Positions 33,501 to 44,597 of a stretch of 64,000 bases of DNA are shown piece by piece. A program made the translations under genes and the position numbers. The stretch is taken from assembly GCA_017893485.1 (NCBI GenBank), contig CM030364.1, positions 42,960,109-43,024,108 on the forward strand, given 5' to 3'. The notes beneath the pieces are model-generated. The model made no database searches, was not told the DNA's origin, and was given only the letters and a program-made list of their open reading frames with translations. Position 1 is the stretch's first letter, and each line of letters opens with the position of its first letter. The stretch is from Hemerocallis citrina (taxonomy: Eukaryota > Streptophyta > Magnoliopsida > Asparagales > Asphodelaceae).

Positions 33501-33818
33501 TGTTGCTGAGCAGAGATTTTAGTGTTGTTTAATTTTATGTTATTTTAATTCATGTTTTATTCATGTAATCTTTGTTGTAATCTGGGCATGTTTGACCCGT
33601 AACTATGTTTCTTTTCCAGTTGTTGGTTATGTCCTGTATTATGTCATGTAATATGTCATGTACTTTGTTATCTTATTGTGATTTGACATGCTTTCGTGGT
33701 TGATATTGTCATCTTGTTGTTGAGTTAAATACACAGCTTATGAATAATGTATTCGCATCATTTGCTGGGCCTCAGTTACGTGTCTGTGTTCCCGTATTCT
33801 GGGAAGCGGGGCGTGACA
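30556..33818 (+). repeat. 3263-bp solo LTR, probably chromovirus (Tekay/Del-like)
   Basis: Begins TGTAACCCCTG and ends GGGGCGTGACA, with the 5-bp duplication CCAAG on both sides, and no internal retroelement domains. The terminal sequences and great length fit plant Tekay/Del chromoviruses, in which unequal recombination between LTRs leaves solo copies. The LTR has an AT-rich left part, a GC-rich CCG/TCG-rich middle (31200-32090, open in several frames but without domain similarity), and a right part with many GTTTACATG- and TACATG-type repeats (32900-33300). Lineage is inferred from termini only. A reversed partial relative lies at 7620-8850. Confidence 0.92.
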
Positions 33819-33823
33819 CCAAG

Positions 33824-35038
33824 AGAAGAATGTAATACTAACATTAAAATCACGAGTAAATTGAGCGACAGATAAAAGATGTTTATGAAGGCAGGGAACA
33901 CGGAAAACATCAGAGAGGCGAAAGACAAAGGGACCAGAAGAAAAGGAAAGGTTACCAGAATGAGTGATGGGGAGGGTGTCACCATTACCAACAACAACCT
34001 TATCTGAAGCAGTATACGGAGTGCCGGGTTGGAATTTGTGGGCATCATGGGTCATGTGATTGGTGGCACCAGAGTCCAAATACCAGTTAGGGTCTGAAGA
34101 GGATGTAACATGCAAGCCAGCGAAAGCACGAGAATAAGGGCACTGGGCCTGAACATGACAAAATTGTTGGCAATTCCAACATTGAATGGACGGGTGAAAG
34201 CGTGAAGAACCCAAAAGGCCTTGAGATGAGGAGGAAGGTCATGGAGCACGGTGGGAAGACTGGCTCGGGCCAGAGAAGAGGCGGACTTGAGACGGACCAC
34301 GAGAGGGTTGGTCACGCGGGTGCGGGTGGCGAGGGCCACGGTGGAAGCGAGCAGCTACAAAAGCTGCAGGGGAAGCCACTGGAGCCATTTGAGCTGCTAA
34401 GGCATGTTGCCCTTCAAAAGCAAGAAGGCGAGTGCGGAGGTCAGAGAAGGATGGAAGTGGTGGGAAGTTCAAAATTGCCGTCACAATCATTTGGTAGTCG
34501 AGATCCAGACCACGAAGCACATAAGTAACGTGGTCAGAGTTGGAGACAGGTTCGTGGATCGCAGTGAGTTCATCAGCCAAACTCTTGGCCTGAGCAAGGT
34601 ATTCAGAGATGGTTTTGGAACCTTTGGTAATAGAGAACAGGCAAAATTTGAGATGGGCAGAATTAGCAAGGGATTGCTGTGAGAAATTTTGTTGGAGACA
34701 ATCCCAAATTTCCTTCGAGGTTGAGAACCCAATAACTTGTGGAAGAACACTCTTGGACAGCGTAGCACGAAGAATACTAATCAAGCTTTGATCAGTTTGA
34801 AACCAAGAGACATAGTCAGGATTGGCCAACGATGGAGTAGAGGATGCAGACTTATCAGAAGGAGGAAGCGTAGGGGAGGGGCAAGGATGAGAGCCGTCAA
34901 CAAAGTGCCAAAGATTTTGGACTAGTAAGAAAGGTTTTACCTGGCTTTCCCAGACAAGATAGTTGGTATCTGATAGTTTGACAGAGACAAGGTGAGAGAT
35001 ATTGGGAATGGAGATGTGGAAATACTGCTTGAAGCCAT
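33824..35038 (-). pseudogene. copia gag and protease, broken frame
   Basis: From a likely ATG at 35038 the N-terminal gag (LSDTNYLVWESQVKPF) needs an early frame change. The frame then runs from at least 34829 with WFQTDQSLISILRATLS, EIWDCLQQNFSQQS and ISEYLAQAKSLADELTA, followed by an Arg/Pro/His-rich region. A TGA at 34239 interrupts it, and the same frame continues with a zinc knuckle (CWNCQQFCHVQAQC) and protease motif (WYLDSGATNHM) until the solo LTR insertion at 33823. Gag would form the particle and the protease would mature it. Confidence 0.9.
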
Positions 35039-35080
35039 CGGAAAGAGAAAGGGGGAAAAAAAACTAGGCTCTAGATACCA

Positions 35081-35356
35081 TGAAGAAACAGAGTTTTCAA
35101 TATTGTTCAAAACTGATCTTACAACCTATTTATACATGAAGAATATAAATATAAACCTATCAGCTGACCTATCAGCTGATCTAATAATAGCATAACAGCT
35201 GACCTCTGATCTTACAACCTCTTTATACATAAAGAATATAAACGTAAACCTATCAGCTGATCTAATAATAGCATAACAGCTGCAAGCAATTATGTGTTGT
35301 CATTCATTGGTTTTACACCAGCCGTTACTAGTCATAATTAGGATAACGGCCTTACA
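35081..35356 (-). repeat. 5' LTR of minus-strand copia
   Basis: 276 bp, flanked outside by TTCCT and inside by the primer-binding site at 35067-35080. Confidence 0.95.
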
Positions 35357-35444
35357 TTCCTCATTTGTATGTCTGACGAATTTCCCGATGTAAAGGTGTT
35401 TTTTTCTTTCTTGCTTTTTTAAATATATGTAAGTCAGGTTCATT

Positions 35445-36038
35445 GAATTTTTCCCCAAAATAAGCCACATTTTCAAACTGTGTATCCGATAGGGCGATCT
35501 TCACGAAACTATTTTTACGCGTGATATATTCTTGTCACGTCAGCAAAGATTGCAGTTGCCAACCGCGGATTCCACTTTTATGAGAACGTAGGAGGAAACT
35601 GCAACTCTTCTCAGTACTTTTTTTTATTGCCGCGGTTCCTATCTGTGGCCAAAGTTTATTTTGTTCATAACCAAAGACAGTTGGGAATTGTAGCCTTGTC
35701 ATATGTACATCGTAGTTCGTAGATGCGGCCACTCTTTAAGAGCTACGAACTTTGGCCTACTTATGGACTAGGCCGCAATGCGGAATTGTGGCATTGTCTA
35801 TACACAAAATGAAATGTGACTGCAGATGTGAATTGTGGCAATCAAAAACAAAATATTGAGAAAAAGACGCAGTTCCCATCTACGGCCTTATAAAAGTCTC
35901 ATAAAAGCAAAAGCCACAATTAGCAACTGGGGTCTTTGTTAACGTGGCGAAGAAGAAACCACGTGTGAAAATAGTTTGGTGAAGTTCCCCTATAAGATAT
36001 AGTTTGAAAATGGGGCTTATTTTTGGGAAAAAGTTTCA
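35445..36038. mobile_element. MITE with ~90-bp inverted ends
   Basis: The left end AATTTTTCCCCAAAATAAGCC and the inverse of the right end (AACTTTTTCCCAAAAATAAGCC) align for about 90 bp with modest divergence, including CATTTTCAAACT and AAACTATTTTxACxCGTG. The direct repeat GTTCATT flanks it (35438-35444 and 36039-36045). The interior contains smaller GGCCGCAATGCGGAATTGTG-type inverted repeats. No coding capacity. The superfamily is unclear. Confidence 0.75.
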
Positions 36039-36259
36039 GTTCATTTGGGCTATGTTACTGCATCATCCAAGTTTTACAAGTCTAAGTCTATCCTGATAAA
36101 AAATATGAATCTCGTTTTAACGTTTAAATCAGCTATCATGTAGAAGGTTTTATTAAGATGAGAAGGGACCACACAGCGAATTCTCCTTGTCAAATGAGAT
36201 GATAGCTTTTTGGTAGGCAATAACACTCAAACTTTGATAAGCAGTTACAAAATAATTAT

Positions 36260-36830
36260 GGAGAAATGACCAAATGACATACAAGCATCCAAAGTTTTTA
36301 AATATGGACAAAAAAATACATGTTGTTAAGTTAATGGAATATTCTCCAGATTTACAAACCCGTTAAGAAGACTATGAAATGTCGAAATTCCTCTCACCGC
36401 TTAACGGGTTTAAAATCCAAACCCATCACCACCATCGACCACTATTTCCACCTCCTCCATCAATCACCACCACCATCTCCAACCACAATCACCACCACCA
36501 ACCACCATCTCCACCATCATCTCCACCACCATCTCCAACCACCACCAAAACCCATCTCCACCGACCACCACCGACCACCATCTTCACCGCCTCCGAAACT
36601 CATCACCATCACCTTCGTCTCCACCAAAAAATTTATAAAAAATCAGAATAAGAAAAATTGAAAAAAAATGAACTGAAAGAGGAGAGAGTGGGGGTATTTC
36701 TATAATTTCATGTTATTTCTGCAAAAAATTTAACGAAAGCATTTTTTGTCCTATTTTAAAAACTTCGGGTGCTATTTGGGTACTATTTAGGAATTAAGGT
36801 AAACTTTGAATGCTATTTTGTGATTCCCCT
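36260..36830. mobile_element. Mutator-like MITE, 9-bp TSD AATAATTAT
   Basis: A perfect 9-bp duplication (36251-36259 and 36831-36839) flanks ends that form imperfect inverted repeats with CATCCAAAGTTTTTAAA / GCATTCAAAGTTTACC. The middle is the same CCA/TCA-rich type of sequence (36420-36600) as in the larger element at 23899-25868, so they are related. The Pro/Thr/His-rich open frames are compositional. Confidence 0.85.
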
Positions 36831-37063
36831 AATAATTATCCATTTATAATTACATATTGAGCATCTATACTAATATTATTATCCGTTTTAAAATGCACAT
36901 TAGTTCCAAAAAGTACTTGAAGCAACAAAACCATCTAATTTAGACGTCAGACTTAAATTAAAAGAAATCTTACAGCAAAATGTAGTCTAACTTTAAGCCA
37001 TCTCAATCTGTAAATCTGACGGCAGAATATGGCAACTATTACAAAAGAAACTAGTTTTTAGGA

Positions 37064-37833
37064 TGTTAGAATTGTGTCTTGTATATTCGTTGTTCAGATT
37101 AAAAGAAAGTAATATGAAGTACGGAGGTCGAAGCGTCGAAGCGAGTAGAAGGAGAACGGCAGCAGCAGCAGCAGGAGGTGCAGGCTAGTTGTGGTCGACC
37201 GGTCTGGGTGACAGTTGACCACACCCCTCGACCACACCCCTCGACCGCACCCCCGACCGCTCGTTGCACTAGGAAGTCAGAGAGTGGTACGGTCGACCGG
37301 TCTTGTTGGACGGTCGACCGCTCGCGGCGTTGATTCGTTTTTTGGGCCTCGATTTGTTAGGTCGGTTCAGCCCAATCTTCAATTCCAAGTTAGATCGTGC
37401 GGCTCCTATTCAGTTACTTCTTTTCCAGGTTTTATCGGACGACTGAGGATCAAGATTAGACCTAGGTATTCTCTCTATTCTTCTATATATATTGTAAACT
37501 CCTCCAATATGAGAAGGAGTACTTCATAGATTCTTTTCTCCATTGCAAAGAGAGGCTCGAGAGAGAGATAGTTCTTGGTGGGTGAGTTTAATTCCTTGTG
37601 TCAAGTGAATCAGTAACTCCTTGTAATCTCTTCTAATTGAATATCAGATCTCCTTATATTTTTCCCCGGATTAAGCAAAAGCTAACCGGAATAAGTCAAC
37701 GTAGTTGTGTTTGTGTTAGTTTGGTAGATCTACTTGCTTGCTCAATTTATTCGCCTCGTCTACTTCGTCTTCCTCATTGCTCTACTAGTTCCACTGCAAC
37801 TAGAGGACGTTTGTTGACGCCCCAATCCCAACA
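37064..37833 (+). repeat. 770-bp copia-type solo LTR, TSD TAGGA
   Basis: TGTTAGAATTGTGTC...CCAATCCCAACA is flanked by TAGGA on both sides (37059-37063 and 37834-37838), with no internal domains. Like the LTRs at 16440 and 18987 it carries a cluster of GGTCGACC and GACCACACCCCT motifs (37190-37325) and a TATA-like segment near 37485. It lies about 385 bp beyond the JASON stop codon and could affect that gene's 3' end. Confidence 0.93.
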
Positions 37834-38217
37834 TAGGATTGGAAAAAGCATATCAAATTCAGAAGTATATCTATATTAGAGATCACCAATATCAGCACTG
37901 AAGCATTTTGATGCTGGACAATAGATTGCACCTTCAATTAACAGAAAATAGACACTGTACGTGAAAGGCTGGGCAATGACTCCCTATTCAAATACAAGCA
38001 GTGGATACGTTCTCAAGAATTACACTTGAAAAACAAAAAAACAAAAAAAAAAGGATATTTATCACTGATGAGGTTCTTATACACAATGAAGCAAACTAGC
38101 AACCCGACAAGGGAGCCCACTGGCTAGATATATGTCGATCAGATAGCATGATGTTGAAATATTTCGGAAAGAAGTATATGTAAGGGAACGGCAGACTTGG
38201 TATCTTTGTAGTTGAGC

Positions 38218-41200
38218 CTATGATGCTGCTGTGTCACTTTCTTCATCTTCATCCACTAGAGTGACTGGTACACCACTAAATTGCCTGGAAATAGGACTCA
38301 TATCAGTATTCAAGTATTCGCAATGAGGAAAAAAAATCGAGAATGCTGCAATAAGTCTGCAGGGAAACTAACCGTATTTTTTAGGGAGATTATACTAATA
38401 AGCACAAAGAAGCAAAGAATGAATAAGAAACTTGCAAAGTGTAGAAATTTGGTACTTGCTGATGCGGGAAACCGGATGTGGAAAAAGCAATGATTACATA
38501 AGTTAGACATTAATTTGCAATTGCAGCCCCTTAAGAAGAAAGTAGTGTGCAATGAACATGTCGTTGTCTTATATGGGCTTGGTAATGCACTTAAAGTTGT
38601 TACTCGTTAGAACACTTTTCACTGCTAGCTTACAAATACTCTTGAAGTCCATATTTTGATTAGTTATAAGCATTAGAAAATCATTTTACTCTTGGACCTA
38701 GGAAATTGGTCAAAAGAATGCAACAAAATTTTAAGCTATTGAGGTCATGGATTAATCATTTATACCAGTTTCCTAGTGTAACTGAGCTTTAGCTTATGCG
38801 GTAAGATATCCCCCACACCAAGTGGGAGATCTAGGTTTTGGTAACAGACACAATGGTGATGGGGAATTTTTCCACCAATGCCTATGGACGGATGTCAAAA
38901 GAATGATAAATAAAATAAACTATCAGGTCCATAGAAGATAAACCTTCGAGGGAAAAGCTTTTCATCTGAAAGGGCCTTCTCTAGCCTCTCTTCGAATGGT
39001 GTTGCATGCCAACTAACCTTCTGGTCCTGTTCAAAAATTCAAGATTAGTAATTGTCACAATGCTAGGTAAGAAGAGTGCATCCTAAGAGGAAAATAAAAA
39101 TATAAAAGAGCAACCTCCTTGTATTTGTTTGTTGAATTCGGAATTCCATTTCCATCAAACCACTTAGGTGAGACACGGGAAGGCTCACTGTCACTCCAAT
39201 GTGCAGCGACACTTCCTATGATTGGCCTATCAGCATCAGGACTCTTATCCAATTGGAACCGATCCCCTGCAACATTCTTGGTGTTCAGTTTCTCAGCATT
39301 GTGATTTACGGGATTCAGCCAGTCTGATAAGCTCGAAACCACAAGCTTGGGAGTGTCCTGGTTTAGATCTACTGGCTCTTTAGGATTTGTTCCCTGATTT
39401 TGGCTTCCATTCTCCTTTGCCAAGAAATTGACTGATATCTGTTGGGAACTTTTTCCATCCAGAATAGAATTTCCCATCTGTTGCTCAAACTGATCACATG
39501 ATCGAACAAGCTGGGCTCCTTCAATTAGTGCTTTCCACTGAGATGAGTTCTCTATAGGATTTAGAACAGGATATACATATTGGGTTCGGATTCGAGTGCT
39601 ATTCCCTGCAAGTTTGGATGGATAAATAGTTCCTGGGGTCTGCATTTCTTCTGTCAAATTTTGTAGAGTTGGAGAATGTGAATCATCCGAGCCAAGATGT
39701 TGAATCTGGTTTTCAATCTGAGGCGAAGCGTCCAGATTTCCTGAGATATGTTCAACCTCTTCCAACCGCACAATCTTCTTCTGTGTCTGATGGCCTTCAG
39801 AGTCATTGCTACACAGTTTAGATAAATGTCAGACTCGTTCAGTCCTACAATTCACTGCAAGTCACTAAGGATCTAATCAAATGACCTTTTGAGTTAAGTT
39901 CAATATAATTTTAAAAAGAAAAGGGAAAATTTAGTCACATGCACTTGGTTTGAAAATGGAAATGGTGTTGACATTACAAATTATGAAACATAAATCAAGA
40001 AGATGATGAAAAATAGCCCAAGAGTAAAAAGTTTCCAATTCCAAATTTTAAGGGTTCCTTTTAGCCACGATTTAACCTTTCCCAATAGATGCAGCTACTC
40101 ACCAGATTGTTTCTTCTACATAATAGGCATCATAAAAATTATAATGAATCTAGCCGTAGATAAATCATAAAGCACATAGAACAACCTATCTAAAGTAGAA
40201 GAATGAATTGAAGGTAAACAAAGCAGGAAGCTTTACCCTCCAGATTTCTTTTCTGGAAAACATGAATTTTCATGGACTTCTGTGGGAGAGACTGAATCAG
40301 GTTGGTCATTCCAATGAAGTTGTTTACAAGAATCATCAGGAAGCTTTGAATGAAAAGTTGGAGGCACTCCACTGTCGGTTTCAGATGCTTTACGGATTTC
40401 TGGAGGAGTTTCGAGCAGTGCACCACAAGATTTAAGAAATTTGACCTGTCCATGACAAAAGCAGAGAAAAAAGGCATGCCTTGAGTCTCTGTTTAAATAT
40501 GAATAAGATAGTCTACTAAAAGATCCGTAGAGGCAGAGACATTAAAATCAAAAAAAAACTTAACTAACAAATGCGCTAATATGAAATACGCATGAATGTG
40601 TGTAATCAGTGAACAACATTATATACACATTAGAAGAGCAACATGAGAAACTAACTTCCCACCAGAGTTTTCTTTAAAAATTGTATATGGGGTGACGTAA
40701 TACGCCTTCATATAAGCAATGCAAAAGCCCACAGGATGTAGCACAACGAATGGCACAGCTATCTGGAGGAAAAAAATATGAATTCCTTATAGAGACAGAT
40801 TGTTTCACCAAGTAGATGGCTGTAGCCAATGCCAAAAAAAGCTGAGTGATGCAGAAAAAGAAAAAAAAAAAAACTTGGCAGGCTACCAATATGTATAGGC
40901 ATGTAATACACTATCAAGCCAGGATATGGATTTTGGTAGAAATTTAGATGCTACACCATTTCAGCGTATCTTGATTTTGTTTGGAGGCATGCCGTGTCAG
41001 ATACAAATCAGACACACATAAGACACCAGTTTTATTGTCTTTTTGTTATTTCACATGTACTATATTAAACTTTTTCATGTCTCTGAATATTGTGTTGTGT
41101 CAATTTTCATGTTCGTGTGATGAGGACATCAGTTCGAAACGTTTTGAGCGCTTCTATCAGCAAAGACATCGTTTGGGATGGCTATTTTATTAGCCTAGTA

Positions 41201-44200
41201 TTTTTAGTTCAGCATTTATATTTGTTTTTAGCATTTTAGCCATATATAGTACTTTTGCAATTTGCACAATTTATTTTTTGCATTAGAATATTTAGAGATT
41301 TGTATTGAGATTTATTTTGAGCCTATATATATGCATCTTAATTATTGCAAAATAATGCTTTGATTAACTAAAAATTATTGCGATTGAGTTGTTTGTTCTT
41401 CATTCATCTCTTGTGTGCGAGACCCTAAGATAATAGTTGGGTTTGTGAGAAATTCTAACTACACACCCCTATCCCCCCCCCCCCCATCTCACAGCCGCCA
41501 TTCTCTCTCCTCTCTCTCTTCTCCTTTTCTTCTCTTCCCGAAACCCCACACCCAATCCCTATTCTCCTCTTCAACCTCCCGCTGCTCCTCCAAACCCCTC
41601 GCTGCCTCTCCCTCTTCAGTCGACCACCCCGAGCCCCCCCTTCTCCTCGCCGTCGTCGATCCCCCTTTCCCTCGCCGTTGTAACAGCCTCAAAATATATT
41701 TTTTAAATATTTTGCCCGTATATGCTTTACACGTGTTTTTATTTTATGCACGTGCTGATGATGAATTAATAAAATGGGCATAAAACCTTTTATTATGAAT
41801 AAAATGTGGTCTATGTGCACACAAATCCTTTTCGAAAACCCGTGCTCTACCCATCCTCTTTGGCCGACCATACATGAGTAGTTGTCTAAATCTATACAAG
41901 AGTAATTTCATTTTAAATAACATGTACCATGGTAATTAGATTACATGCATGTGAAATGTCATAGATGAATGTTTCTCTAAATTTATTGTATGAATATTAT
42001 TCGTGTGATTTCATTTGTTGCTATGAATTTAACTCTTGAATGTGACAATTTATACATGAAAATTGTGTGTTAAATTTTCGTATTAAATCTAAACAGATTG
42101 AGATAAACACAAATCCATGTCGAAATATACTAGATTAAATAAGTTTCCTTCTAGAAATTAATTAGAAATCGTAATATAGTATATAAAATTGTGAGAAAGA
42201 TTGTGGAATTGAATTATGGTTAAATTTTCATCTTAGATATGAAACAGAGAATTTTATACACAAAAAACATCTGTGTATAGTCGTAGACAGTGAATGAGGC
42301 ATGAGAGCCTAGTCTTGGTGCTCGGGATCAGTCGATGTGTATAGTGCCTACCGGGTCGCGAGTTCGAGTCCTTTGGGGCTCTGTTTCTTTTTAAAATCCT
42401 TCAAGTTTTTAAACAGTAGATATACATATATAGATAAATTTTGTGAGTCTCTTCTACATCAACAGTGAGTTGGAACATTGGTTGTTGGGTGCGATTTAAA
42501 GCAGGGGCGCTCACTCTGGTTCGAATCCTAATGGGGTCAGTTTGTTTATTTTTTTGGTTTTTTATTTTATCAATCCTTTGTTTCTTTGAGAAAAAGTTTA
42601 AAATTAGCATGGGGTATTAATGGAATATTTTGACAAGATTATATATATATTAATTCAAGATTTATTTTGTGGATTAATTACGTTGTAAACTAATTTACTT
42701 TAAAAAATATTTTTTGGAGTTATTCGTTTTAAATTAAATTTTATTAAAAGAGTGAAACGTGATGATTTTTATCTAGATTTATTCTAGAATTTTTATATCG
42801 TATGAAAATGAGTTAAATTTAGAGCTTATGTAAATTGTTTAGATGACGAATTAAGATATAATCAAAGGAGGAATTTGGAAAATTAGACGAATGATAATTG
42901 AAGGGGTTTTATCAAATTGAAGTGTTATTAAAAAAATTTATCATAACGGATAAGAAGTCATCTATTTGTTTGAAATTGATGAATTTAAAGAGAACGAATA
43001 AAAGAAACAAATGAATTGTAATGAATGAGAGATTTTGTAAAAGAGGTTAAAGATGACCTGCAAAATCTATGTGTTTAAGATGTGTGAATTCTAGAGAATT
43101 AGCGAGACCCAGTGTGCCAGCAGATTATAATTTGTGAAAGTTTAGGAAGTGGCCAGTGTGGGCTAACATTCTCAGTGATTTGGTTTAAGTCCAATAGGGT
43201 AAACTAGCTCTAGTTCACAATAATTATAACTGGACTAAGGACGGCACTAGATGGGAGATGTGATGAAGGGCAAACATGAGTATGAGGGCCTCAGCTGGTC
43301 TGCGGTGGAGATGGTCCCCGGAATTATCGACATGTGAGTGGAAGTGTCTCCAGTTCATCTCCGAAATTATCGGGATCGAGGCGACGCTCATGGGATGTTT
43401 CATGTGTATTGAGGTGCCATGGCTTGCGGTGTGGGATTAAATCGCCAGAATTATCGGGATGCGAATGATCATCTGCAGTATAGGATTAATCTCTAGAATT
43501 ATCGGGGCATGGGCAGAATGTCTAAATCTAATGTTAATCACGGATGTAAGTTTTGCAAAACGGGGGATTGAACCCCTATAATGAGGAGTATGTTAAGGGC
43601 TTGCCTTCAGACCTATGTAGTATGGGATGCATAGATTCTGAACAAGTGCGTATTAGTGTGCAGCGTAAGTATGAATGTCTGCATTAGTCATTAAGTTCTT
43701 TCATGTAAATTTCCGTTGTATTGTAAATAATAACATTGTAATGAAAAGTTTTAAATTCCTTGTATTTTTGTACGAAATTGAAGTAATGATTCTGGTTTGT
43801 GCTACGAATTACCTATCTTTGAAATTCGAGGCATTGAAAAGTGGTATCAGAGCCAGGTTCAGTGAGTAGTACATATATCATAAGGGAATAATATTATGGT
43901 GGACATTAGATGTGTGTGCATCAACTTATATTTACGCCACTCTATATATACGCTGATGTTGTTCTTCCCCTTTTTGTTGTAGGATGGCAGATAACCAAAA
44001 TCATGTGGAGGAAGTGGAAGAAGAAGTGTTCTTTGAGGACCCCGAAGAAGATCTAAAAGAAGAGGAAGAACTGGAAGAAGAGGAGGAACTACCAGAGTTG
44101 CGTGAAATCACTCCACCCCCGGCTGAACCCCAAGGTGAATCCTCAGACGAAGAGCCAGCTCCGAACATGAAGAATCATATCATTACTTCCCTTCAAAAAC

Positions 44201-44556
44201 AGTTGATTATCCACAAATGAAGAGTAACCCACATGGAGGTGCATCATGCAGAAGATAAGCGAAGCATTGCGGCTCTGAGCCAGAGGGTATGGGAACTCGA
44301 GAAGTGTCGTCACAAGACTACACGGCATTTCACCCAACTGGACAATAAAACCCGGGGGGGGGAAAGCAAAAATGCTATCAACGTTATGAAAGGATGAGGA
44401 AATAAATAGACAATCTGCGGGAGGAGCTCAGAGAAGCCAAGAGGAACCGTGGAATTTAAATTGCTTTATGCTCTTGTTTATTTAATTTCTATAGTAGGAT
44501 TTGGAACTTCCCCTTGTTTTCGTTATGTATGGATGTGGATGGACAAGTTTTATTTC

Positions 44557-44597
<41 letters not shown>

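Larger units (their letters stand above)
27120..35356 (-). mobile_element. Ty1/copia retrotransposon, interrupted by a solo LTR
   Basis: LTRs lie at 27120-27407 (3') and 35081-35356 (5'), flanked by a perfect 5-bp duplication TTCCT (27115-27119 and 35357-35361). On the minus strand the 5' LTR is followed by a primer-binding site TGGTATCTAGAGCC (35067-35080), and a purine tract GCGGGGGAA precedes the 3' LTR. The LTRs differ at about five bases plus one 12-bp indel, so insertion was fairly recent. Without the nested 3263-bp solo LTR the element is about 5.0 kb. Confidence 0.96.

Noticed and set aside
40674..40889. 71-codon minus-strand frame as a possible JASON exon
   Set aside because: It does not match the family, and exons 3 and 4 already join in phase without it.
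42330..42380. tRNA gene candidate near the CGCGAGTTCGAGTCC motif
   Set aside because: Only a T-arm-like stretch; no acceptor stem or anticodon arm can be folded around it.
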